Of a stretch of DNA of 64,000 bases, positions 22,770 through 34,709 are shown in pieces. A model generated the notes under the pieces. It saw nothing but the letters and a program-made list of their open reading frames with translations. It did not search any database and had not been told where the DNA came from. The DNA comes from Sternotherus odoratus (taxonomy: Eukaryota > Chordata > Testudines > Kinosternidae). The position numbers and the translations under genes were made by a program. The stretch is from contig JAVMKO010000022.1 of the NCBI GenBank assembly GCA_032164245.1, forward strand, positions 13,329,845 through 13,393,844, written 5' to 3'. Each line of letters starts with the position of its first letter. The first letter of the stretch is position 1.

Positions 22770-24440
22770 TCATTTTAATCTCTGCGAAGGATCTTTTCAT
22801 TCTGGGGGGCTGAAGAGTATTTTTCAAATCAATCCACTAACGGGCAGATGGTTTGTGAGACCTTTATTCTGGGGCAGACCCAACTGCGGTTGAAGTGCGT
22901 AGGTGAAGGACTGGGCCATTTGTAATGGATGTGGCTTCCTGTCATTAGGACAATAAGCAGATAAGTCACCGACGCTTGCCCAGGGCTAGTTCAAAACTCT
23001 TTCTTCATGGCGCAGGTGATGCAGCTTGCAGGATTTTCATTGCTGGCATATTCAAATGACAGACAGAAGTTTCTGCTGAAAAATTAATCGGTAAATTCCC
23101 TAGGAACTTGGTAAAGTATACAGAGAGGAAAAGTGCCTGCTCCCCACAGGACTGGAGAGTGTCACACTGAACTCTCTCTGGTCCTATCTCCTTTAGATAC
23201 TTGCACCAAACTCCTGCTATCAGGAATGGGTGTTGCACCAGGACTGGATGCCAGAACAGAGCTTGCTATGAAGAGGGAAAACTTTGTTTGCTAATGGAAG
23301 GACTGTCTGGATGCTCCCTACCTAGGTAATACTTCTGTGGTAGAATTTGTTCCAAGCATCAGGGGAAAGGGAACTGTCACAGAAAGAAGGTTTATCTGTA
23401 GAGACATTGGGATCTTTTCGCCTCCCTGGGAGCATGAAAACTTTTGTTCAGACTTAGACTAGAGAGCTGTATAAATGGTAAGCTGCGAGGCAAAAGCATT
23501 CAGTGTGGATTTAAATATTGTGATATTAAAGCATCAAAAGTGCTTGATTGCATCTGCAATGGGTAAAGATACATATAGCACACCCAGGAAGGGGTTACAT
23601 GCCAAGGCTGAGGATGCTCTGGGGAACAGAAATCTTTTGTGACATGGCAGAAGCGTGGTGCAGAATGAAAATGAGCAGATAGCCAGAATGGAAACAGCAC
23701 CTAACCTGCAGTAATTCTCAGGAGCCCTTTTACACAGTTACAAGTGTTTTCACAAACACACACATTTTGCAGGAGATTCTGAAGATCCTTCTGTCCAGCT
23801 GGCTAATGACTTCTGGGCGGTTTTGGAAGGTGTCATCTGATTCTGCATATGAGAAAGTGATTGTTGAATGATCTCTGAAAACCCCCCAAAATCAGGGTTT
23901 GCACGTGATTATCTTCTGCACTTTCATTAGGCACAGTGCTGGCCATAGATAAGTCAGTGTGCGCCAAGAGTCACACTTCTGAGACGCTAGAGGATAATAA
24001 TAGGAAATAACAGTGAGACAGATGATGGTTCCAGTGGGACATATCCTGCCTTTGCCTGCTTACCCCATTGCACTGGTTTTGACTTTGTCCTAGGATTGCA
24101 CAGTGTAAGTGAGGGAAGGAATTAACCTGCGTTCAGAATGCTGGAAAATCGGGACCACTTACAAGAATGAGATTCCAGTGTCTTGCTGAAACACTTTGCA
24201 AATACTTTATTGCCGGAGGGAGATGCAGTAAAAAAAAGTTGAGCTTTTATTAATTTCATTAATATTTAAGGATGCCTCTTAAGTGAGTTAATGGCCCATT
24301 AAACAGTATGAGGTTTTGCAAATGGCTGGTATGTGAAGGTGCACATAGAGGGTTGTGTTGTCTGATTTCTGCACATAGGTATGCATACATTTTTGCATAG
24401 GTCTGATATGTGAATGGAGACTGAATTTGTCACAATACTT
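22770..24440. other. Intergenic, nothing recognised
   Basis: Fairly AT-rich unique-looking sequence downstream of TAFA3. No exon, RNA gene or intact repeat was identified. A poly-A tract lies near 24230. Confidence 0.4.
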
Positions 24441-24444
24441 CAGA

Positions 24445-24575
24445 GAGTCCTTGCTTACATTCCCAGCTCTACCGCTGACTTACTGTGTGATCTTGGCTAA
24501 GGCCCTTCATCTGCCTCTGTTTCCCAATCTATAACTAATGGGTCTGATTCTCATTTACACTGAAGTCCCTCTGTC
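24445..24575 (+). repeat. MIR-like fragment
   Basis: 'cattcccagctctaccgctg', 'ttactgtgtgatcttggcta' and 'ctctgtttcccaatct' are recognisable MIR-type body segments. Confidence 0.6.
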
Positions 24576-24579
24576 AGGG

Positions 24580-26990
24580 TGAAAGGACCTTGAAGTAGAT
24601 GTAAGCTACAGTTACACTCATGGTAAGGCCCCTTAACACTGCTGCCAGAGTGGTGCAAAGGGGTCTTATTGTCAATGTGAATTGGGTCTCTCAATACATA
24701 ACCATGTTGGTAAAGCTCCTGTGGATGTCAAGCACCATATAAATGGTGCATATCATTGTTCCCTAGGTGGGGTTTGGCCACTAAGTGTTTGGTGGGTGAA
24801 TGGGGGGGGGGGGTTAGTCTTGTTGGTTTGCTCTGGGGAGGAGCATGTGAGAGTTATAAACTGGAAGGTGATTTGCCTTTTTCACTGGACGATACCTGAT
24901 CTTTTTGATATTTCCTGTCAGTTAGTCAGCGTCCTTTTACCTGCATAATTCCATTCAGTTTACAGGTCTGTGGTGCCTTTGTTCATCTCCATTCAGGGTT
25001 TGGAGCTGACTTTCTCATGTATGTGATTCATTGTTATCAGATTGCCTCTCCCTTCTGTAGGGCTGAAAATAATGATGGCACTTCATGATTGTGGCTCTGT
25101 AGGCGTTCGATTGTGCTGTTTTCCTTATTGTCTAATGATGTATTGTGGATGTGGAGAGATGGGTGTTGAGTGACAGCCTTGGTCATTTAGCCTAAGTGTC
25201 GCGCTGAGGTCTAAGCATTTCCCTCCAACCCCGACCTCTCATGTTCTGAAAGAATATCATGAAATTAATGCAAACAGCACATTGTAGGCCCTGCTAACTG
25301 AGAACTATAAATAGGGAGGAAAAAGGACACATTTCTAAGCTGGGTTGGACCAGGAGAGAATGTTGGAAGAAGTGAGTGGTAAAAACAATAGATACTTGGT
25401 TCAAATTAAAAACCGATTGTCCCCTCGATAAGGGCCCGTTTGGCATGAATGGGAACTGCTGCCACACACGCGCTCAGAGAGAAAGCAGCCGGGGCTCAGG
25501 GACATGTCCCGCTGTCACTGATCTACCACTCCGGTCAGGTGAATAATGCAATCCCTGTGGTCACGTGACCGGTGAAACTTCCTGCCTATAAGGCGGAAGT
25601 CAGGATGGTTCAGGTACATTGATCCAAAACTAACAGCGTCCGACATGTGTGATGCCTGAGCTTGGAAACCTCTCAAGAGGCGATTTCTGCCAAGACCTGC
25701 TGACAGTGAAGTTTGCAGAAACTCCCGTGCACACCTAGGGTCCTGTGACTTAACAATTGCACTGGCCACAGGGAAGCGTTAAATGTGTCCTACAAGCTGA
25801 CATCCAGCTATGAGGCCGACAGTGAAATCACAAGCTACTGGTCAGATTTGTATTTCTTGCTGAATAGGAAAAGCAAAGAAGTATCAAATGTGCTTCCTCA
25901 CTTTCAAGCAGATGTGGCTGACAGCTGGATTGTGACCTCCCAGAGCACCTATCATGTCCAGATGTGTCCATGACCAACTAGCCCCCCCTTTCCACTGGCT
26001 GCTGCTAACTCCATTCTCTGACAATGCATCCGTACTGGTTATTCATTCTGCTCTTGGACAAAGTGTCCACATTCTGCTAAGTCATGGGAGGGTGATAATG
26101 AGGGGCAGATGGACTGATATTATGCTACAGCTCCTCTGTTATTTGGCTGACAGCTTCTCCACCTCTCCCATCCCCATGTTGTGCCCCTCCTTCCTTCCTA
26201 GAGGTGGCTGCATTTCTGTGCCATGCTCTGCATGCAGTTTGGGGTCCTGTGGGGTGAACTTTGGGGTGAAGGACAGAATGATCTTCTGTTTGGGTAGATC
26301 TTCCCTTTAAGAGGAGGAATTGTTTACTGTGTTCATTTGAAAAAAAAAAAAAAGATAATTTACCCCTTTCTATCATTCTGTAACCAGATTATTAATTCTG
26401 TGACAGGTTATGAAATACATTGAACACAAAAGCTGCTCCATAAAATAGAGCTGTTTATTGTCATGCTGATAAGCTTTCTGCCATTTATTTGCCCAAGACG
26501 CCCGATGTATTCACATTTCACTCTGATGAATGCAGTCAGAAGAGCTGTTGCTAATTCTGTAGCTCCACATATCCTGTCCCGTCCCCCATCCCGTCCCATC
26601 CCCCACGCCCCCTCCAGCATCCCTGAGTTATGCATGCATTGGCCATGGCTGGCAGTAGCTTTTTTGTGTACAGACATTGCTGTGTGGAGAAAGAGAAACC
26701 CGTAAGCCATTATTAGTGGTTGTAATGCATAAAAATTAATTGTAGCATCATCATCAGAGGAGGATTTATAACCATTTCCCCATAGTATTCAAATACATGG
26801 CTGGCTTCTTAGTCCTTTGAGGTTCTACCCCACATGGGACTTAGGGGTTCTTTTAATGAGTGTTTGAGAGGGAAGAATATGTTCTGAATGAATGTGAAGA
26901 TTTGATTTCTGTGAATCGGATTTAGGAGCGGCAGAGGATGACAGAAGTTCTACAATTCCATTGTTTGTGTTTAATACACATTCAGCAGAC
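24580..26990. other. Intergenic, no gene found
   Basis: It includes a G9 run near 24801-24809, an A13-14 run at 26340-26353 and an AT-rich stretch at 26700-26760. No splice-bounded exon is seen. Confidence 0.4.
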
Positions 26991-26999
26991 GTTTTGGTC

Positions 27000-27290
27000 C
27001 ATCCTGCACTAAACTCTCCTCCAGTGGCTCTGCACTTGCAAACAGGGAGAGGCTGAACATCAGGGGAATCTCCCCAGCAGTGAGCTCCATTAGCCTTTGA
27101 AATAGTCTCTCAAGGAACGTGGTGGGAGACCCAGTACCGGAGGCATTTTAAATGAGACTGGAAAGAGCCCTGGAGAATATACAATACAGCACAATTCTGC
27201 CTTGTCATCAGGGGTTCTACAAGATGGGACTGTAAAACTGGCACCCTGGGGGGCCTCGTTGATTGTCTGTCTATGATTCCAGATCAAATT
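27000..27290 (+). mobile_element. CR1 LINE 3'-end fragment
   Basis: 'cagggagaggctgaacatca', 'tctcaaggaacgtggtggga', 'ggcattttaaatgagactgg' and 'aaagagccctgg', ending 'tgtctatgattcc', follow the order of a CR1 3' UTR, including the characteristic 'tctatgattc' terminus. It is 5'-truncated with no ORF. Confidence 0.7.
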
Positions 27291-27785
27291 CCCTCAGTGT
27301 GTAACAAGACATTTTTCTTCAGCTGCCAGCCCTGCAAATGGAAAATGAAGCTAGATTCTTGCCTGCTCGTGCATTAGGACTAGTAATCAAGGCTGTGCAA
27401 CCAATTGTATTCACTGGGCATGTCATGGACTTGAATTTAGTCCACAGTTCTGTGATGCACAAGCAGGAACAGACTCCAGTCCCCTGTAGCTGTATTGGCT
27501 CCACGGGGCTAACAGAAGTAAGTAGCAGTAAGAAAATGTAGACTCCAAACCTATCGAGGGAGCAGGTGTCGGGAGAAAGTGCTGGCTTGGCTTAGTAGAA
27601 CCCCCCTGTAATAGTTCTTGCATTTGTGATTCCGCAGCCCAAAAACACCAACAAAACTCCCTTAAGAATTGCTCATCGAGCCCTTTATAGCGGAGGGACT
27701 TTCCCCTCTGGAGCACCAAGACTCACACCAGCCTCCGCGTATGGCACAAACTCACCATCAGGCCATAAGTAAAAGCAGCCTAGGC

Positions 27786-28214
27786 CAGGAGTGGGCATCC
27801 GGCCTGCGCGTTCCGGCCCGGGGAGCGGGGCCAGTGGCCCCACTCTCCCAGGCCAGAGCGCTGGGCTGAGCACAGCAAGCAAGAAGCGGGGGGGGGGGGG
27901 GGGGCAGGGCTTATAAAGGGAGTGGGGTTCCAGGGGGGTGGTGGTTGGTGGTGTGTGTGTCTCGGTAGGGGGCAATCACGTAACAAAGAGCAGGGGAGGT
28001 TAGATATGGGGTGGAATCCTGTGGGGAGTCTCCAGAGGGGGCAATCAAGGGGACGAGGGGGAGTTGGATAGGTTCTGAGGGGGGCAGTCAGGGGGTTAGG
28101 GAAGTCAGGGGGCAAGGCCAGGCTGTTCGGGGAAGCACAGCCTTCCTTACCCAGCCCTCCACACAATTCTGAACCCCAGTGTGGCCCTCAGGCCAAAACG
28201 TTTGCCCACCTCAG
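27786..28214 (+). mobile_element. hAT-type non-autonomous element (CAGGGGTGGGCA family)
   Basis: It begins CAGGAGTGGGCATCC and ends in the near-complement 'gtttgcccacctcag'. The interior is G-rich, including a 17-G run at 27888-27904. No clear 8-bp duplication survives. It abuts the left arm of the large inverted repeat exactly at 28214/28215. Part of its interior (about 28100-28150) reappears inverted at 43316-43505. Confidence 0.65.
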
Positions 28215-29311
28215 TTTTAGAATGGGCCCCAGCTACAGAGCAAACGGAGTTGGAAATTTACTGGGTGCTGCATTGTTGGGTTGATCCCATCCTGTGCGTG
28301 GGAAACTAGCCCCAGCTCTCTGACAGGACAGCAGAGAGCAGTAGCTCCCACTCACCCCAGCTGGGGGTACCACCCCTAAAAGGATATGAGCAACTTCCCC
28401 CAAACACCCTCATCCTTTTGAAAATTGTTCCCCCTTTGGAAAATAGAGTTGTGATTCAAGATGTGGGCAGAGGGTGGGGTGTCCATCAAATACTGACTCT
28501 GACAAAACAAGGAGTCAGGAGTTCAGAAGGGTGCAACCAGCTGCCTTGATTTGTGTGATCAGGGCAGGAGAGAACATCCCTGGATAGCAGCCCCCAGCTG
28601 CTCCCACCAGGCACCCACGAAGCAGCTTGTGCTCCCCATGGAGCTACTGAGTTTTTTTCAATGTCTGTTCATGTCCTGCAGACCCTGGATCTCCCCCAGA
28701 TGCAGCCCCTGCTTTCCTGCAGCCTGAGGGAACTAAGCTGACATTTGGGTTTGAGCTTGTCTGCCCTAGACTTGAGGAGCCTCTGGAGTCCTACAGCAGC
28801 CTGTGTGTATGAATGGGCAGCAGGAGGGGATAGGAAGAGGTGTAAGGAGTGCTGGGCAAAAACAGCTCCTTAGGTTTGAGAGCCCCAGGGGAATAGGGGT
28901 TCTGGAGAGATGCTCCACCCTAGAACTGCTCACACACAGAGAGAAGAGAAAGCACCTTCACAGGGAAAACAGGGGGCCACTGAAAGGCAAATATATCTCC
29001 CTCTGCTTTTGCATTGGTGCCCAGCCCATCAAACAGCCCCCACATAACCCTCCTTCCCCAGAACTGTGAGCAAACAGCCACTCCGAGCCTCCCCTTGAAG
29101 GTGACGATCAACAGCCCAGCCCCCCCAACCCTCTTTAGCACCCCGGCACAGTAACACCCCCGAGAAGTACCCCAGCCCCTTTCAAAGAGACATCAGGCCA
29201 CATTCCCCTCCAGCCTGACCACTCCCCTCCCACACTACAAGGAGACTGGGCAGCCAGCCTCCTCCTGTTCTATAGGGCCCAGCCAGGTGATCAGGACCAG
29301 CTGTGTGTGAT
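28215..29311 (-). repeat. Left arm of a 2.1-kb head-to-head inverted repeat
   Basis: Its reverse complement aligns with 29604-30349. Examples are 'gttggaaattta' (28250 against 30305), 'aatgtctgttcatgtcctgc' (28660) against 'gcaggacatgaacagacatt' (29901), and 'cctcctcctgttctatag' (29260) against 'ctatataacaggaggagg' (29643). Roughly 80-88% of bases agree where I compared by eye. The arm has about 275 bp (around 28805-29078) with no partner on the right. No coding domain is recognised. Confidence 0.85.
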
Positions 29312-29603
29312 GTGAAACACTGCAGGGCTCAGCAGTGCCCCAAGAACAGTGAAAGGGGGCCGGGGGAAGTTCCCAGACCTGAACAATCAGCCCCGGTCCT
29401 GGGGAGTTGGTGGCGTCTCAGATCAGGGAGGCGTCAGGGTCTCTCCCTGTGTGCAGCCACCCGCAGGACTGGGAACACATGCTGCCCTAGTTCAACGGGC
29501 ACAGACCAGCCCAGGCGCGATCTGTACAATGAGCAATGAGGGGAGCAGCTGGGATGGGCTGGGATCTCCATGGGCCCAGCAGCAGGCAGGAAAGGGTTAA
29601 AGG
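29312..29603. other. Spacer of the large inverted repeat
   Basis: About 290 bp of unpaired GC-rich sequence between the two arms. TATA-like boxes in the arms point away from it on both sides (left arm, minus strand, near 29272; right arm, plus strand, near 29643), so it sits where a bidirectional promoter would be. No open frame of note. Confidence 0.6.
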
Positions 29604-30349
29604 GTGTGGTGCACACAGCTGGTCCTGATAGCCTGTCTGCCCTATATAACAGGAGGAGGCTGGCCGGCAGCTTCCTTAGAGCGTGGGAGGGGAGTGGTCA
29701 GGCTGGAGGGGAACATGGCCTGATGTCTCTTTGAAAGGGGCTGGGGAGAGAAGGTGGGTTTGGGGGGCTGGGCTGTTGATTGCTGTAGAATTCTGGTGAC
29801 TCCTCAAGTCTAGGGCAGACCAGCTCAAACCCATATGTTAGTTTAGTTCCCCCAGGCTGCAGGGAAGCAGGGGGCATGTCTGGGGGAGATCCAGGGGTCT
29901 GCAGGACATGAACAGACATTGAAAAAAGCTCAGCAGTTTCATGGGGAGCACCAGCTGTTTCGTGGGTGCCTGATGGGAGCAGCTGGGGGCTGCTATCCAG
30001 GGAAGTTCTCCTGCCCTGATCACACAAATCAAACCAGCTGGTTGCACCCTTCTGAACTCAGACTCCATGTTTTGAAAGATTCAATGTTTGATGGACCCCC
30101 TCCCCCACCTAATCTTTAATCACAAGTTAATTTTCCAAAGGGGGAACAGAACTTTTGATAGGTTTTTGGTTTTGAGGGGGGAGTTGCCTGTGTCCTTTTA
30201 GGGGTGACACCCCCAGCTGTGTTTAGTGGGAGGTGTCCTGTCAGGAAGCTGAGGCTGGTTTCCCATGCATAGGATGGGATCAACCAAACTGTGAAGCCCA
30301 TAATAAATTTCCAACTCAGTTTGCTGGGTAGTTGGGGTCCATTCTAAAA
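29604..30349 (+). repeat. Right arm of a 2.1-kb head-to-head inverted repeat
   Basis: It has CTATATAA at about 29642-29649 and AATAAA at about 30303-30308, so read left to right it resembles a short TATA-driven, polyadenylated unit. The matching AATAAA in the left arm is changed (TTTACT at about 28257). The arm lacks about 275 bp found in the left arm, joined at 'gactcctcaagtctaggg' near 29798. Confidence 0.85.
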
Positions 30350-31540
30350 GGACACACAGTGAAGAGAGTTATATCAGCTCTTTCCTTCATGGACGGGAAA
30401 GCAGGCTGGGACAAGGAGCAGGGGAACTGTATGAGAGGGGTGCAGGCCTTGCTTATTAAGGGTGACCTGCTATGGAGTTAGATTGACAGGGAGTGTTTGA
30501 GGAGCTAAGTAGGAAAGAGAAAAGGGCCTAGATCAGGAGCATCCCAACGAACAGCCTGCAGCCAGGTTTAGAGCAGTAGCGAAGTGATTCTTTGGCTCTA
30601 ATCTTGCTGTTATAGCTACTTTGCCAAGGCCAAGAAGAGAGGCCCACGGGAACACGAGCTCCCAGGCCTAGCCACTGCTAGAGCTCGAGTGTGTGGCCAG
30701 TGGCTGTCTAGGCGGGCCACTGGCCAGGGACCAAGCAGACTGTGAGCAGGACAGTCCGATACGCCCAGCCCAAGAGGGGGGCTAGCAGGGCTGAGGGGAA
30801 CTGACAAAAGCTGGCAAGGGAGAAGGTGTAAGAGAGACCAAAGCATAAATCCTGGTGCCTGATTTTACCCTTTGCTCTCTGCAGTTTGCATCTTTTAGGG
30901 GAATGGATAAATAAAGCTTTATGTGGAAGACCTGGTGTTTGAGTCATTTTAATCAGCTAGCTTGGCATAGTTCCCAGGAGTGAAAGAGCTGACAGGTGCC
31001 AAATATCGTTGTCTAAAATCCCCCGTCGGGGCAGCCCTGGGGACAAGTCCACTGTGTCTGAGGGAGATAATTGCATGCTCTGTAACAGCCAATCTCTAGA
31101 GCGGGGAGCTGTCTCAGCTGCTCCGAAGCCATTGTCTGTGCTGCCCCCACGGTTAGCACCACATTCTGTCTGAGAGATGTGGCCATCACCTGTTTCCGTG
31201 TGTCAGGCGGGAGGCTCCGCTCTGGAAACCTGACAAAGCCACAGTCTGAGTGCTGTAATAGTGACTGGTCTGACCACATCCTCCTGCAGAGGCACTGCTA
31301 ATGCCTGTTGATCTCCCACAAACCTCTGGGAACCAGGGAATAAACACAGTCAGGTGGTGCGTGGAGGAAGTTCCCACCATGGTGGTGAGAGGGGGAATAA
31401 TGGCAGGTACAAGTGCTCATCTCAGAACTCCAACTTCAGGCACCAATATTCTGATATTGAGCCTCTGCAGTAAAGATCAGGAAATGTGTGTTAATTACTT
31501 ACACTAAACAATCTGCTCCACCTTGTATTTATGTATGTGA
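30350..31540. other. Intergenic, nothing recognised
   Basis: No exon or named element was found. A 38-bp segment at 31362-31399 recurs at 32787-32824 (see findings). Confidence 0.4.
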
Positions 31541-31544
31541 CGCT

Positions 31545-31645
31545 GATAGGACTTTTCCCAGACCGGAAGAAGAGCTTGAAAGCTTGTGTGTCTCACCAAC
31601 AGAAGTTGGTCCAATAAAAATCTTACCACCTAGCTCATCTATTCC
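31545..31645 (+). repeat. Dispersed repeat with 'accaacagaagttggtccaa'
   Basis: 'gaagaagagcttgaaagctt', 'gtgtctcaccaacagaagtt' and 'ggtccaataaaaatctta' form a tail I recall as widespread in turtles, crocodiles and birds. It includes an AATAAA near 31614, probably part of a retroposon 3' end. Confidence 0.6.
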
Positions 31646-31689
31646 TTACACAGTGCTTTTCAGCTGTAGCTCTTGAACAAGTTTATAAA

Positions 31690-31835
31690 CTGGTCAGGAT
31701 CATCACCCCCATTTTACAGATGGGGAAATTGAGGCCCAGAGTGGGGAAGTGACTTGTTCAAGGTCACCCAGCAGGTCAGACGTAGAGCCAAGTATAGATC
31801 CCTCTGCAGGGTGGTGCTCTATCCACTAGGCAATG
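31690..31835 (+). repeat. MIR/CORE-like dispersed repeat
   Basis: 'cccattttacagatgggg', 'aaattgaggcccagag', 'gaagtgacttgttcaaggtc' and 'gtgctctatccactaggca' make this one of the better-preserved copies in the window. Confidence 0.7.
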
Positions 31836-31839
31836 GTAG

Positions 31840-33980
31840 AAAGGTGGTGGCTTCCATCGGAGAGGAGGGAGCCCTGGATGGGACTGGGTGCTCTATCAAA
31901 CTGCTCTTCCAATTCTTAGTTACCCGCCACCCCCCAAAAAAAGACTCTAATAAACCCTGGGTTCTGCCTAGACCGGGTTCTGCCCATGCAGCTGCTTCCA
32001 GCTTGGCTGTTTTGTCTCGGGTAGCAGGTGCTTTCTGTGCAGGTCTCCTGCAGCGAGTGGACTGAGACGATCCCGGAGGTTTTTTGTTTAATGAATTTTT
32101 AATGCCCCAAATACGTAGTGTTGTTTTCAGATTAGGCACCGAGCAAGCTGGGGGAGTCTTTTTGGGAATCAAAGGTTTCTGCCACGTGTTCACTGAGCTG
32201 CTGCCTGTCGCTATTTCTGCGTTCGTTCAGTTATCTCCAAATGCAAGCAAGCAGGTTTTTTTACATGTGGGGAAGGACTGATTATTCATTGCTATCATTG
32301 TGCAAATATCCTGAGCTTCTCTGATGTGCCAGAAGCAAAAATGCAGGGAAGCTCTGCCTCTCTTTTCGGCAACTTTGCCGGAGGCCTTGGCTGTTGACCT
32401 GTATGGGGATTCTAGGTCTGTAGATCAAATGTGTGTCCCCCTGCCTGGGCCCTTACCCTCAATGGGAGGAAGCGCGAGAACACAATCCGTGCCCTGATTC
32501 CAGAGCCCTTAAGCACTTCTGATCTGCTCAGGGCATGCCTAGCAGTGTCCATTGGCACCCCAGTGGATGAGCAGTGTGGGAGACAGAGGTGCTTATCCGT
32601 GATGTTTCAAATGTGGCTCCGGGCAGGCAGCATGCCACCCAGCACATCTGCCGGCTGACCTGGCCTGTGCATCCCGCTCAGAAGGAAATCCCCAATCCCT
32701 CATGCTGTGTCCTGCTGGGTGCGGCGCCTGCTGTCAGGGGGAATGGCAAACACCGCACACCCCTAGACTACGTCCTCATTCTGCTCTGGAGGAAGTTCCC
32801 ACCACGGGGGTGAGAGGGGGAATAGAGAGGGGATGCGAAGTGGCTCCTTGCATCCCACAGTGATTTGTGTTTCGTCTGTTTCAATGTGTGCTGCTTTCGG
32901 ACTCAACACTGTGGGCTTGAAAATGAAACTGCAGCCCTTCACACTCTGTCCTTGACGGCTGCTTGGGGAGGGGGGAGAAAACCACTTTTCCATTTGCTGC
33001 CTACTCTGCCCTTTGACTCTGCTAATGGAGTTGGGAGCTTTAATTGATTCTCCTCGTTGGGCCAGGCACTGATGTTCTCATCTGCACAAGCATGGATAGT
33101 GCCCTCAGATCTGCTCCCACCGCTTCCCTGGCATTCTTCTTCGCTGCAGCGACCAATGTCAAGGCAGTCTGTGTGCCAATCAGCGCTGCACGGATTAGCT
33201 AGAGAAGTGCTAGAAATGGCTGGAGCTGGGAAAATGGGGAATGCAGCAGTGGGAAGTGGCTTGGAAAAGACTTGTCAAGGCTGCCTTGCCCCCAGTCCTA
33301 TCCTATGCTAAACCCAGACACTTGCTCTTCCCTGAGGTGCTGGGTGGGCCAGTTCCCTTGAGCCCTGCCCCCTGTGGCCAGTAGATCACACACACAGGTG
33401 TATGTAGACCTGTGCATGCTCGCGGACAACAGCCATGTGTGTTCGTAAGATGGGAAAGGCTTTAGTCTTTCCTGGACATAGGGAGGGGCCTTTCCACCTC
33501 ATTCCATTTATTTACTGTTCATCAGAACTTTCACTGGATTTCAACCAGTGTACTGAGCATGTGCCCCTCCAGCCAGGATTGCTTGCAACCACTTTGCTGT
33601 ATCATTACAATGATCAATGCCTTAACGGACTGTTTCTTCCCTCACTATTTAGAAAAAAACTAAAATAAATGTGGGGGTTACTTAAAAAAAAAAGCCCTGT
33701 TTATGCAGCAAGGGAAGAGTCATGCCTGCATGGTGATGCTTTTCTTTGGGCTTTGCTCAGGACAGCAAAGGCTAATTCGATTTGGTATTTCCAGAACACT
33801 GAGCTGTTGCTTTTTGTGTATTACTGTCTCCAGGATACATTTTCCTCCAAGACGCTCGTTTCACATCCCGGTTGACTTATTTTTGGTGATTATAGATAAA
33901 ATATCTATGCTAGGCACAAGCTGTATAGATCTGATTGCATACATCTCTCTTTCCCCTTTGTACAATACCTGTCAGTTTAG
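31840..33980. other. Intergenic, no gene found
   Basis: The stretch is mostly unique-looking. It contains the second copy of a 38-bp direct repeat (32787-32824) and an A-rich tract at 33682-33693. No exon is supported. Confidence 0.4.
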
Positions 33981-33984
33981 ATTG

Positions 33985-34105
33985 TGAACTAGTCAAGGTG
34001 GTGACAGGGTGTTTGTACAGCTCCTAGCATGGTGGGACTCTGCTCCTGATTATGGCTTCGGGGTGCTACTGCAGTATAAGTCTGTTAATTACGATTATTA
34101 ATAAA
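33985..34105 (+). repeat. Tail of an ancient dispersed repeat
   Basis: 'ttgtacagctcctagcatgg', 'ctgattatggcttcggggt' and 'gctactgcagtataag', followed by an ATTATTAATAA tail, correspond to the end of the family partly seen at 55430-55525. Confidence 0.55.
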
Positions 34106-34570
34106 CAACACACACATTCTCATCCTTCTCTGGCTGCAAGTATCCCAGCTTGGCTAAACTCCTCATTCCAGGGAGGCACTCGACAGCAGCGTTGAGCTCA
34201 ACATGCACAATAATATAAAAACATTGTGTTGTCTACATAATAGCTGCCCTTCATGCTTATTTTTCGCTTACTGTAATCTGGTGTTTAGTAAAGAAATGGC
34301 CCCTTGGACTCTCCGCTGAGACCTGACCTTGCCGGGTCTCTAATCTCTACACCCATCAAGGTAATACATATAAATATAGCAGGAAACTGTTCTTCAATGC
34401 TCATGAAGTGTTGGGTGCCACAAGTAATTGAGTTTCAGAGTTTGTTATATACTATTAACATTAATCAGCATTTGACAAGTGAGATACATTTTATCCTTCC
34501 AGTGCACTCATACACCATGCTACTGGACATGGTATAAACCTCTTCACTTTCCAGGGACACTTCCACTGCT

Positions 34571-34702
34571 TGCATCCGACGAAGTGGGTATTAGCCCACG
34601 AAAGCTTATGCTTCAAAACTTTATAGTTAGTCTTTAAGGTGCCACAGGACTTTGTTACCTCTGCTATTCCAGACTAACACGGCTACCTCTCTGATTCTTG
34701 AT
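34571..34702 (+). repeat. Dispersed repeat ending 'ccagactaacacggctac'
   Basis: 'gcatccgacgaagtgggta', 'agcccacgaaagcttatg', 'tctttaaggtgccacagga' and 'ccagactaacacggctac' are all present in order. I recall this as one of the commonest short repeats in turtle and archosaur DNA. This copy is nearly complete. Confidence 0.7.
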
Positions 34703-34709
34703 TGTCCTC

